Source: Agapetus fuscipes
Lineage: Eukaryota; Arthropoda; Insecta; Trichoptera; Glossosomatidae
Reading direction: 5' to 3'
NCBI GenBank assembly: GCA_951799405.1
Contig: OX637346.1
Span: 8,269,215-8,333,214 of the forward strand
DNA length: 64,000 nucleotides
A program made the position numbers and the translations under genes. The notes below the pieces were generated by a model that saw nothing but the letters and a program-made list of their open reading frames with translations, was not told the origin of the DNA and did not search any database. Of this stretch, positions 53,691 through 64,000 are shown piece by piece; position 1 is the first letter of the stretch; each line of letters begins with the position of its first letter.

Positions 53691-55967
53691 AATGGTTTTA
53701 ATTTGTACGAGAAATTTGCACTGGCAAAAAATATATTTTAATTTAAAAATATATTTGCGTGTAATTAATACGATCATCAGTTTTTGTATACTCCTGAAAG
53801 AATCGAAATTGCTTGTAAAATAGACCAATAACTAATCCAACGTGTTCGATTCCAGATCCAAAATATTATTGCTTGCAATTTTCTCCTCGCAATCCGAAAA
53901 AAAACTGGATTATATCGATTGCCGTCAGTCACTCAAACCGGGGAAAAAATACCCTTCAGATTCACCGCGCCACCTATTTATTGGATAAGAGGGCTCTCAC
54001 ACATGTGGAGCGAATTCCCGCTTTAACATGTGTCTCTTATTTCTTAAGACGCCGGGAAAATTGCTAACAATAACACCACTCTGACTAGACAGGCGGACGT
54101 CAGTGCCGAGTGCAAGAAAACCAAATCTGTTGTATATACTCGTATCACGTTACAGAGCTCACCCACCTTCACCCTTTCAGTGCCTGCCTTTGCCTTTACG
54201 AAACCATTATAAAAATTGTATAACATCTACGTTATGCGATTAGTGAAAATTCACAATTCAAGCTTGTTGAATCTTTAAATATACCATCTTCTTTTCTGTG
54301 TTACTTTACATATCGCCCCCTTAGGGCTTGTCTGTCTTATGCCATCAGAGGTTATTTCACATAAGTAATGTTTCTATGTGTACTGGACCAATGTGCCTTA
54401 TGAAAACTGGAAATGATTTTTTAAATATTTAAAACAACTCTCTTATTATCGTGCTTTACCTTTTTTTATTAGCTCAAATTGTGAAGAATGTGATTCTTCA
54501 GAAAATTTGACTAATGTAATTCTTAGTGTCCTCATCTCGGTGGCTCTCAGCTGTGAGCCAAATATTTTTGTCAAATAAAGGAATACCTGTCAACAAACAT
54601 AAATTTGTAGATATTAAATAAAAGATAAATTTGAAAGTTTTTATTTTTCGCTTTTAACACAATAAAGTCAGATTTTACATTTTTAATGAATAAAGTGTAA
54701 TTTATTTGAGTCCAAAAGGAAACAAGTAAATCAATTTATAGCCATTTTTCGCAGCAGTGGAAATGAGTTTGTAAAAATATCAACAAAAGCAACAATAGTT
54801 AGAAAACTATTTCTGTGATGAATATTTTCCCATTCACATTGTTGTAACTACAAAGGACTTCAAATTTAAAAATGTTGAAATATAAAATAATAAAACATTG
54901 GCAAACGCATTTGTAGGTGTCGGATTCCTTTCAAATGGATATTCAGTACCACGAGTACAAAAAAAATGTTGAAACTCAACTATACTTGTACCAAAAAATA
55001 TATGGACATTAAAACGTTTATTGGAAGCACTGTTTACGTTGCCATATAGTTTTGGTGTAGATCTATGTTTGAGTTTTTCTACGTAGCGTTTAGAGTACCT
55101 ACTCGTATATTTTGGGCTTTGTTTTCGTATTTTTTTATTTATTTTAATGAATGGACATTGTTTGTTTTTTCGCGGCACGTATTCGACACGGGGAATATTA
55201 TTTAATTCTTCCTGGGAATCGTAATAATACAATATTTATATTCAACCTGGCACGCTAGCTGCGAGCGCGAGGAATTTTCATAACAATGCCGAAGCGCGAG
55301 AGCACAAATAAAGGCCATTAGGAGATTTCATCCCCGCTGTAAGGGATTCGTTTTGAGGGCTCGCGCATTATAAGACCGTTCTGACATGGACGTTAAGCAA
55401 AGGATAGTGGTTGAGTGAGTATATCCCAATGTATGTATACAAAGTATACTAACCCACAACTTGCCTATGAATAAAAAAAATGAGGCAAGTAAGTTGTTGA
55501 CATTAGTGTTAAACATAAAGCTTCTTCCATAATGCATTATAGGTAAATGTGTGAAAAATGTCACTACTAATTATTGTGATTAAGTAACATTGATTTTTGT
55601 TGAACATAAAGTTTATCCAACGAGTAAACATTAAAGGAAAATATGTACTAAAGATATCTGAATTAATAAATTTTAATTCTCAGAAAATCAAAAGCAAATC
55701 AATTCAAATACATTTTTTTCATGCATGTTTTGGTACAAAGGGTTATTCATAATAAATGTTTTTTCCAATTAAAAATAATATATTTTGTCTATTTGTACCT
55801 GACCAAGTTTTTAGTTATTTTTAATGAAGCGCTGCAAATTAAATGCCTCACTATTTAATGATACTATATCACATTGTTTTTGATGACAGAAGTTCAAATA
55901 AATCAACATTGTTTTATTGTACGCATTTCTGTCAACTGATAAGCCCACCAGGATAATGGATTCAAGG
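53691..55967. other. Long stretch without genes
   Basis: 55250-55375 is GC-richer (GCTGCGAGCGCGAGGAATT, GCCGAAGCGCGAGAGC), no open frame. The 132-aa minus frame 54834-55232 lacks coding bias. Confidence 0.4.
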
Positions 55968-56110
55968 AGCTTGCATCTTGTCTTCTTCTTCTTCCTTTTT
56001 CTTCAGCCTTTCTCAGCCCACTCCTGGAAGTAGGCCTCCACCAATACCTTCCAATTCTGTATATTCCCATCTTGTCTATGTCCGTACATTTCTGTAGCCA
56101 ACTTTTCATT
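55968..56110 (-). mobile_element. LINE C-terminal remnant
   Basis: The minus strand reads QNWKVLVEAYFQEWAEKG followed by TGA. A W-x-x-L-x-EAY-x-Q-W ending is frequent in arthropod LINE proteins, as I remember it. The sequence is followed by an A/AAG-rich stretch (TCTTCTTCTTCC on the plus strand near 55980) that may be the 3' tail. No upstream reverse transcriptase is visible. Confidence 0.35.
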
Positions 56111-56639
56111 TCCTTGTTTAAAGAGCTTGTTTGCCGTCTTCGTCACATATTTCTAAGCCTGGAGACTTTCATCTCCTTGTCATGTGTTTTGCAGCCCTTG
56201 CCAACATCTGTCAGCCTGATACCATTGTTCAAATTGCAAGGAGCATTACGTTAGAGAACTATATTTCTAAAATAAAACATTTGTCTCAAAGGATCATATT
56301 AGTGTAACGGTTTTCTGATACTGTGGTAGCGTAAGATGTTATATCAATTTTATTTTTCTTTTTTTATTTCAGTTTTTAAAGCTTATTTTACTTTATCTTA
56401 CGTTGACTATTTCTACAGTTTTTGAGAGAACTACAAATTTACTACCTCGTGGTTTTAAAACCTTCCTTCTACTCATTTGCTCACATCATTCTAACAAACA
56501 TTTGATTTTTAAATGTACTGTTTTGCTTTAAATTGTTTTAATACGTTTCTCAAACGACCAATGAAATAGCACTTTTTTTAAGGTCAAATGTACCATAAAT
56601 TTGATAAGTAGATTGATCTACAATGAAAAACTACTTAAA

Positions 56640-56905
56640 CTGTTTGCATTCAAAGCCAGATGGCTGGAGTCTGATTTTCACAAAAGACGTCAGAAATGAT
56701 TCCCTATTTTGGCGTCTATTCCAAACCCAAAAATCATAATTTACTCAGCCTTCAAAATAAATGAGAATCTGCCGCCCTCTAAAAATAGGGAAATCCACCC
56801 TTTAAGTGAAGTGGTTGGCGTATAGTTGCCCCCTTACCTGATAAAATAATTGGTTTCACTCGCCACATGCTACATCGTCACGACGCGTAAAAAGTTGAAA
56901 TGAAG
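56640..56905 (+). mobile_element. SINE-A, head decayed
   Basis: The head is barely recognisable (GTTTGCATTCAAAGCCAG), followed by GTCAGAAATGATTCCC, ATTTACTCAGCCTTC, CTTTAAGTGAAGTGGTTGG and CACTCGCCACATGC. Confidence 0.6.
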
Positions 56906-58139
56906 TTACGGCTGCGTTTGCATTGCATCCCTGCATATATTTGTATTATTTTGTACCTCTGTTTATTAGTTGTATTACGTTCACCCTTCCTCTTGAAGAG
57001 GAAGTGATTAGCCTTCATACCGTTACTAGGGAAAAGGAAGGAAAAAAACAATCAGTTCTCCAACCGGTCGTCCCACGGGATTCAGTCTTGCTTGCCCATT
57101 CGTCTGGCTTATTAGGTTGCGGCAAAAACTAGTCTGGTTTTTATTTTATTACGTTAAATGTTATACTGAAATGTAGAATATTAACTAATAAATGTCAATA
57201 TAGATTGCCGTCTAATAGACGTACCTATTGCCTTTTTTGATGTGATAATTATTGGGCTTATTTACTCGTAAATATTATTATTTTTTTATTCTATAGCAAG
57301 CTAATATCTTATTGCTTAAACAGAACCCTCCAAAAATGTAGATCTGTTGAAGAATAGACAAAAACATTGGATTTACTTAATGTGATAAAATAAGATGAAA
57401 ATGGACATCAGGATTCTTCCTGATATTTCAGGAATAGAAGATATCTAAAATAAATAACGTATTTTATTATTGCATCCCGTATATTTCCTACAAGTTAAGG
57501 ACTGCTTTACGTAAGATATATAATTTCTATAAGTATCTACGACTACTTCTATCTCTGACTTAGAAGGAATTGTAAAAAAGGATTTATTGGCAGCTCAAAA
57601 AATCGTAATAGTACCTAGAGAATCATTTCAGGGTTCAATATAGAATTTAGATATTTTTTCTGTTATTGACAAATACTATCATACATTATTTTATCATTCC
57701 ACGAGAACTGATTTTACCAACTTTTATCATTTAATTTAAAAAATATCATGCTTCACGCCCACGTCTATATTGGCAAAAAAATAATAGACTTAACATTCAA
57801 ATATTTTAAAATATGTATGGAAAAACCACGTCAATTTATTATTATGAAAATTTGCGGGAAGTTTTCTCCTGGTAAACTCAAACAGGACAACTTTTTCAAC
57901 TAACAGCCACTTGCTCTTAACTAAACTTTTTTAAATGTAGAGAAACTCTGCACTGAAAGTTCTACGCCAAACACACATTATACATTACATGCCCTACTGA
58001 AAAAAGTGTTCGGATATAATGAAAAAATAACCGACCAATTATTCGAATTGAAAAATAAAAATAAAATCAATTGACTTTATTTATGAACATAGCATTATTT
58101 ATACACGGAAAGCTAAGAGTAAAAACTTATTAACATCAC
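56906..58139. other. No gene seen
   Basis: The frame 56923-57132 follows a SINE-A end; no motif recognised. Confidence 0.4.
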
Positions 58140-58565
58140 AACATTAACAGGAATGACTCCTCACATAAAGGGTCTCCATTGGTTAATGATTCTGAAGTCT
58201 CCGGTACAAAACCTGCTACTTGACCTTTAAGGCTTTACATGGAACTGCCCCAGAATAGATGAAGGAGCTAAACTATCTCGCGACCACAACCCATCGAAGT
58301 AAAAAAAACAAGACTCATACTCCTTAGTAACCCTGTGGATGTGTAAGGAAGCTGATGTTGAAACTGATTTTGGTGATCGAGCCATCAAGGTGGCTGCTCC
58401 AGCAATGTGAAATACCATTCCACAGCGACTTTGAAAACTAGATGTTAAGACAAGTTTCATTAAAGGACCAAAGACCCACCTCTTTGCCCAATCTAATGGG
58501 CAAGTGCCTTTGTAATGCCAGAGTCATAAAAAGCGCTTTACAAAAATGGTATAATTATTTCAAAC
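58140..58565 (+). mobile_element. L2/CR1-like LINE 3' end, degraded
   Basis: Reads in shifting frames: KGLHWLMILKSPVQNLLLDL, then TFKALHGTAPE, then KELNYLATTTHRSKK, then DVETDFGDRAIKVAAPAM and KGPKTHLFAQSNGQV. LHWL, FKALHG-APEY, GDRAF-VAAP-WN-P and KTHLF in that order are the hallmark end of L2/CR1/Rex1-group reverse transcriptase proteins. Several stops and frameshifts make it a relic. The 3' UTR has AAAGCGCTTTACAAAA, typical of these families. Confidence 0.75.
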
Positions 58566-60884
58566 TGTAGTTTGTGTATCATTTGTCGCCTGTGTGGTTA
58601 TCCTATAGTTCTTTGTTCATTAAATGCGTAGAATCTTAATAAACCTTGTAAAGTGCTTGAATGCAGGTCTCGAAAGGTCGGAGTAAAAAAGAGGTAGATT
58701 TCGGATTCGATCAGATGAAGTAAATCACAGGTCTGTTCAATATGGGAGCTTCAAAAGCGTCTTCAAGATAAAATCAATCTAGCACTATTCAAGGTCTAAT
58801 AGAAACTTAACAAGAAGCGGAAACAAGTTGATTTTTATATGTGCAAGTTTATTTGATTTTCAAATGAACAAATATCCTCGAGTGTGTTAATAGCATTGAC
58901 TAATAACATCTGTGGACAAGAAGTTATTTTAACGAAAATAGACAAATATATCTGTCTCAACTTACTTACGGAAATGGTCATTAGTTAGAAAGAGAACAAA
59001 GAACTTCACAGTTGCACAGTGTTCTTTTGTACAAAAAACTCAACAAAACCCCAAAAAAAAGTCTTGCATGTTGGTACCATTGCAAAAAATGGCTGCCGAT
59101 TTGACCGGAAATAGCTCAAGTTGACAGATAACACGCGTTATAAATATTGTGATCGCCAAAATTGATGCCAGTATTTTATATTTTCAAAGTGTATAATCAT
59201 ATTTTAATTTTATCACTCATTTCATTATAACCATTGTGATATTTTATGCGTAATATTTGTAATTGTTGCCGCCGTACATTCGGGGTACCACTGCAACGAT
59301 TGACACAAGAGGAGCGCAAAAGGGAACAAGTATGAACCAATTCAGTACTTTAGTTACCACTCCCCTATATTATAACTCCATGGTTAATGTTTTTTATTTA
59401 ATTTGTTCATATATTTCATACTTTTATTAACTTTTAACGCTACAATGTAGTTGAGACTACGCCCATGTTTAAGTAAAGCTGTTTCTTGTTTCAGACGTGA
59501 GCTTTTTTCAATCACTATTTTTAAGTGGCACGCCATTGTTCGAAGAAAATAATACAATAAAAGGTTCATTGTTGTGCTCTCCTTTGCGCTTTTTCTTCAT
59601 ATACCTGCGTAGCATACAATACAAAAAATCGAATTTAGGTAAAAATAAAATCCTATTCAATGAAAATATTTTTTATGTGTGAAAGCATTACAAAAGAAAT
59701 TCCAAAAACCTGAAATTCCCTCTACAATATTATGGTGACTATATCCCACATACATACGAACATTATATTTCAACACAATAAAGTTTTTCTTTATAACATT
59801 TCTATACAAATTTTCAAATGTTACTTTTCTTTGAAGATGTTTGTTATGACGCTAAGGTCTACAAATCTTTAAAGTTGACATTCCCAATTTTCTATTTTTC
59901 AAGGTTAAAAGGACGTTTTCAATTGTTATGATATTTTATTCGTTTCTAAAATATCATTTATTCCAGGTATAACCGTTGTAAGCGTACTTTTACTATCCGG
60001 TTGCTTTTAAGTTATCGTTTGATTTTCGACTTTGTTTTGAGAAAATCCAATTCATTTTACAACTTGAAGGTTTTCAACTTGTTACATAACTAAATATTTC
60101 TAAAACCGAATTCAGGAAATTCGATATTACAAGTACGACGACGATATAATTAAAATATCAATTTATCGTTTTTATTACGTCGCAGATAATATTGCAAAAA
60201 TTTGATTCCGTTTTGCCCTTTTCTTATACCGATGTAAACACAGCTGTTGAGAACACTCCAAAAAGGGCGTAAAATTAATTGGCTCGCTGGGATTTTTCTA
60301 TAATTTCCATGATTGTCCTTTGGAATTTACTTGGCGCTGGAATTTTTTTCCACCATCGGCGCTGGCCGGCTCATTGTTGTCGAAAACAGTTTATTATGAG
60401 TAAAAGCCTCTCACGTAAAAAAACAATTAATTTCGTCGTGCGTTTTCATTAAGTTTGGTGTTTTTAATTAACACAAAAATTCCGTCCCCACTTGAGAGTG
60501 CTACGCCGCACAGTGCTTCGTCTTGAACATGCTAAGTGGACCAAATCATTTCATGATGTTTAACAGTATTACGAAAGTATTGATTTTATAATTTGATACT
60601 TAAAGTAAATTTTGAGTAAAAAACAAAATATTTATGTGTGATCTTGTAAAAAAAATATGAATAAAGATATGCTACCTTTACCTTTAATTTGATATCAAAG
60701 TGCAAGGATTGGATCTGAAAAACCTAACAATTTTGGGATCGTTTTTGGTCGCTTTCACCATATTCGGTACTTCAGGTTGCTTTATCTTAATATTTTATTA
60801 AATCAGAGATACGAAAATATCTTTGAACCCTTTTTTATTCTTCCAATAAAAAAATCATGTTTTCTTTAAAAAGTAATAAGAATG
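58566..60884. other. Long AT-rich stretch
   Basis: 60488-60545 (CCCCACTTGAGAGTGC, GCACAGTGCTTCGTC) resembles the arm of the 80-bp hairpin MITE; see findings. Otherwise nothing. Confidence 0.35.
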
Positions 60885-61025
60885 AAAGGTTCTTCACTGG
60901 TTAAGATTCCGAAGAGAATGCAATTCAAAATTTGATGTTTGATCTTCAAGGCTTTACATGGGACTGCCCCAGAATACATGAAGCAACTGACTTCTCGCAC
61001 GACCACAATTTCAAATAATCGTTAT
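60885..61025 (+). mobile_element. L2/CR1-like LINE fragment, second copy
   Basis: A shorter relative of the fragment at 58140-58565, reading FKALHGTAPEYMKQLTSRTT after a disrupted SLVKIPKRMQFKI segment with one stop. It ends abruptly within the conserved region. Its DNA is nearly the same as the other copy through the FKALHGTAPE block, so both come from one family. Confidence 0.65.
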
Positions 61026-62204
61026 TAAAACAACATGTTAATGTAATGTTTTCAATAATAGAAAAAGTTTTCTAGTCTTTAAAAATATCAATCTAACTAA
61101 TTTATCCTGTAATTTTTATTTCCCAAAATAAATAAATAAACCAGAAATGAATAAAAAGTGCTTTATGTCCATCTGGCACGTTCTACGCGAACCACTGTGC
61201 GCCGCGCCAGTTGGGAAATATTTTTATGCGCGGGCGACACTCGGTGAAATGCTCACCGGGTTTTCTTCTAGCGAAGAAGAATGACCTTAAAAAGCACGAG
61301 AAAAACTTAATTGACTAATGTTTGCGGGGCGGGCTGCCGTGTTAAAGAGTAAAACACTGTTATTTCACATTTGCCGTTTTACAACTTCAAATTAAAACAA
61401 AGTTTGTACGAGGAAAATGTTTTAAAATATTTTCATTAAAACATTATGTTGAATTTAATGTAAGTACAAATAGTAAATATGTGCATAAGTCATTAGGGAA
61501 CAAATTGAAGGTATGAAAAACTTTATTTATTTGAAAAAAAAACCTAAATTATAATTTATTCTTACATAAATCGAATACAATGTAAAATTTGCGATTATTT
61601 TATTTTATTTTATTAAGGTAACAAATTGGAGGTATTAAAACTGTTTTTATATTTAAAAAAAAAACTATATTTATTCTTAAGTAGAAATTTTATATACTCA
61701 GGGAAATTCGGAATTGTGAGTGCGATCTCTATAATTACGAAAACTGTTTTTATACTTGGTATTTACTCGGAATAAGATAATTCATCAGATTTTTTTGTGA
61801 AAAAAGTCAATTACTCAATGAATTAATTTTCGGCCCATTCGAATTAGAATTCCTTTTTCGAAGAATAATCTCTATTAACACAAAATTCCTGGAATTGCTA
61901 ACTCGATGAAATCTTTGCTTCTAGTGACTTACGCGGCCTATCACTTATTGTTTGAAGGCCAGCAAACTCTATTGGGGGATGATATTTATTTGACATTTAT
62001 GTATTTTACCCCTTGCCCTCAAACAATCACCCAATACGGTCTTCTCGCTTCAATAGACCCCCGCATGAACATCCTAGTTTCATCTGTAATATTATAGCTT
62101 TCTATTGACTGTTTTCTATTGTATCGTTAGTCCAATGGTATGTGCCTAAAGGCCTTATCATGCCTTAAAATATGATAACAATGATTTCATTGACTGACAA
62201 GTTA
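61026..62204. other. No gene seen
   Basis: 61190-61345 is GC-richer around GCGCGGGCGACACTCGG and GCGGGGCGGGCTGCCG, without an open frame. The tandem duplication is listed separately. Confidence 0.35.
61495..61695. repeat. Local diverged tandem duplication
   Basis: GGGAACAAATTGAAGGTATG ... ATTTATTCTTA is repeated as GGTAACAAATTGGAGGTATT ... TATTTATTCTTA about 120 bases later, in AT-rich DNA. Confidence 0.5.
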
Positions 62205-62553
62205 ATAATAATAAGAGGATTATTAATTTGGTGAGCGATGAGTGTGAATTTCACCTCAAAAGCCCTCTGCGATCTTGGTCGTCGCTATAGAAAGCACCAA
62301 CACTCACGCAAAACCCAGTTGCTGTAAGGCTGGATGGGCCTTTGGTGACCAGTCTTTTTATAACTTCTATCCGCGTTTTCAAAAGTTTCAAAGGGTACTG
62401 CATGTGACGGTGGTCTTTGGTAAAAGTATATGAATTTTTTAACCCAGCGAAGCGCATTTTTTCAAAATATAAACGGCATATTTGTTGTGCTTTGCCGGAA
62501 TTCGAACCCACAACCTTTCATTTACGAGTCCCAAGTGCTACCACTAGACTACC
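62205..62553 (-). mobile_element. SINE-B, full-length
   Basis: On the minus strand it begins GGTAGTCTAGTGGTAGCAC, with B box GGGTTCGAATTCC, and then the same body as the 43056 copy. About 35 bases of body are additional here (ACCGTCACATGCAG region). The tail is TTATTATTATTAA. Confidence 0.8.
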
Positions 62554-62564
62554 GAAATTTTGTA

Positions 62565-62775
62565 TGAGACTGGCCTCACATTCCGTAAAAAAAGGATTCA
62601 CTTTGCCATAGCTACGCCTGTTTCAAGGAATGTCGTTCAAGAGTATCAGGGCTAACTTTCATTTGAGATTTGGTTTTTTATTTTGTGAGTACACTTGAGG
62701 CATGTGTAAGTGCGATCTTTTGGGTCTACATTTAATATGCAAATCCATGTTTTTGCATCTTAGATTGTAGGTTAA
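62565..62775 (+). mobile_element. Rep-C, diverged
   Basis: GAGACTGGCCTCACATTCC, TTCACTTTGCCATAGCTACG, CATTTGAGATTTGGTTTT, tail TCTTAGATTGTAGG. It abuts the 5' end of a SINE-B copy. Confidence 0.75.
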
Positions 62776-63110
62776 TGGTGAACAAACAAAAAAAAAAATT
62801 CAATGATATTGCTATGAAATGAGGTCATATTTAAATAGCTTTTGCATGGAATTTTCACGACATAATATGTGTACGGAAATATCGAGTCAACGTTGTCGCG
62901 TGTATCACATTTTCATTCCGTTTCGTACATAAATAGCACGTGATGTTGACATTTGAGAACGCTGTGCGTTTTTTGTTTGGGAAGATCAAACGAGAATAAC
63001 ATTCCGAGGAGGTTACCAATGAAATTTCATCCTTTCAAGATTCCTCCCCATCACACAACGTTCTACGCTTTTTGGTTTCTTGAGTGTCATTGAATATCGA
63101 AACATACCTA

Positions 63111-63370
63111 TCTAAAATCTAAGTTGCAAAGATATATTAATATTTAAATTCATATAAAGTGCATCCCTACAAACAGACACGTGTAGGTTTCGTGCTTACA
63201 AATGCTGCATGTGTAGTGTGTACTTACAAATTAAAAACGAAACCTCAAATGAACTTATTAAGCGCTGCATCTTTTGTCGGCCTTCCCTGAAACAGTGGTG
63301 ACATTGGCAAAGTAAACCATTTGTGTACAGCATGGGTGGTGAGCCTCATACCAACAAATAAGTCAAGGGA
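63111..63370 (-). mobile_element. Rep-C, near full-length
   Basis: TCTAAAATCTAAGTTGCAAA tail, CAAACAGACACGTGTAGG, GAAACAGTGGTGACATTGGC and CCAACAAATAAGTCAAGG. Confidence 0.85.
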
Positions 63371-64000
63371 TTATATTTATAAATAAAATAAGGATTATAG
63401 GCTTAAAAAGGGCATAAATAATATACTATTGTAATTAAAAAACGCTAATGAGTTACACATATAATGTTATTTCTATCCGCATGTTCCCCGAAAGTGTGGT
63501 CGCATGATAATGATAATAGATATTCACGCGAAGTGTGCAATACGCGACCATCCATATTAAATTTGAAAGTAATGCAGAAATTGGTATGAGTATTGTCTAT
63601 TATTACATCGGCAGAGGACCTCTCATTTTTTTTTGTTTTTCCGATGTTCATCTATTCCTAATATATCATTTTTAATACTGGATGGGCTTAGTATCGATAG
63701 AGCCTGTGGGGAAGTATTCAAGATTTTCTTTGACGTGAACGAAAAAGGGTTCATGTTGATTCAGACCAGCCTTTTCTTCGCAAAATTATTTTCTTTGTAT
63801 CGAATTACCCGTCATAATATTGAAGATAAAAATCAGCTTAAATTCTAAAGACAAAATTAAAATGAATCGCTTTTTTATCTTTTTTTTCTTCTCCTCTTAA
63901 TTTTAAAGTAAAGATAAGCTTTTAACAAATCCTTGTAATTATTTTGAAGGGCCGATTAGGATTTGAGGAAAGTTTTATAATTCGCGCATAAACCGGTTTA
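63371..64000. other. No gene seen
   Basis: Short frames only (63445-63651 minus, 63633-63848 plus), without coding bias. Confidence 0.4.

Noticed and set aside
54834..55232. 132-codon minus frame
   Set aside because: Composition like the surrounding AT-rich DNA; no recognisable motif.

Overview
The window looks like AT-rich nuclear DNA from an arthropod, most likely an insect. I see no bacterial-style operons, ribosome binding sites, CRISPR arrays or genuine RNA genes. Nearly every recognisable feature is a eukaryotic transposable element: non-LTR retrotransposons, tRNA-derived SINEs, pogo/Tigger, Harbinger-like and hAT-like DNA transposons, and many foldback elements. The order of the host cannot be fixed from this sequence alone.

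Protein-coding content is very low. Only one long open frame exists (18,961-21,219), the reverse transcriptase half of an RTE-like LINE that has lost its endonuclease. Host genes are represented by three candidate exons that stand out by composition and splice signals: a single-pass membrane protein exon at 38,904-39,197 (+), an exon with consensus splice sites at 46,996-47,210 (+), and a Cys-rich exon behind a strong polypyrimidine tract at 49,543-49,788 (-). A CpG-rich patch at 7,676-7,830 could be a promoter or first exon. None of these proteins could be assigned to a family.

Layout: 0-16 kb is dense in repeats (foldback units with hammerhead-like motifs, RTE 3' ends, a Tigger deletion derivative, an 85-bp hairpin, a Jockey 3' end). 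16-22 kb holds a head-to-head pair of Rep-C repeats, a perfect 80-bp hairpin MITE, two SINE-A copies, and the RTE element sitting inside a pyrimidine-rich degenerate tandem repeat. 22-36 kb is AT-rich DNA with scattered Rep-C, SINE and MITE-D copies. 36-45 kb holds a 1.14-kb direct duplication (X and X') 7 kb apart; the second copy, preceded by a SINE-B, lies between two identical 242-bp direct repeats. 45-64 kb again carries Rep-C and SINE copies, L2/CR1-like LINE ends and long empty AT-rich stretches.

Family names used here are my own labels. SINE-A and SINE-B are tRNA-headed SINEs. Rep-C is a 250-300 bp repeat present at least 22 times, with a fixed 5' end and a variable GATTA-type tail. 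MITE-D is a 150-260 bp inverted-repeat element. HH-unit means a stem flanked by CTGAAGA and GAAA, as in a hammerhead core but with one extra base, resembling sequences known from Penelope-like elements.
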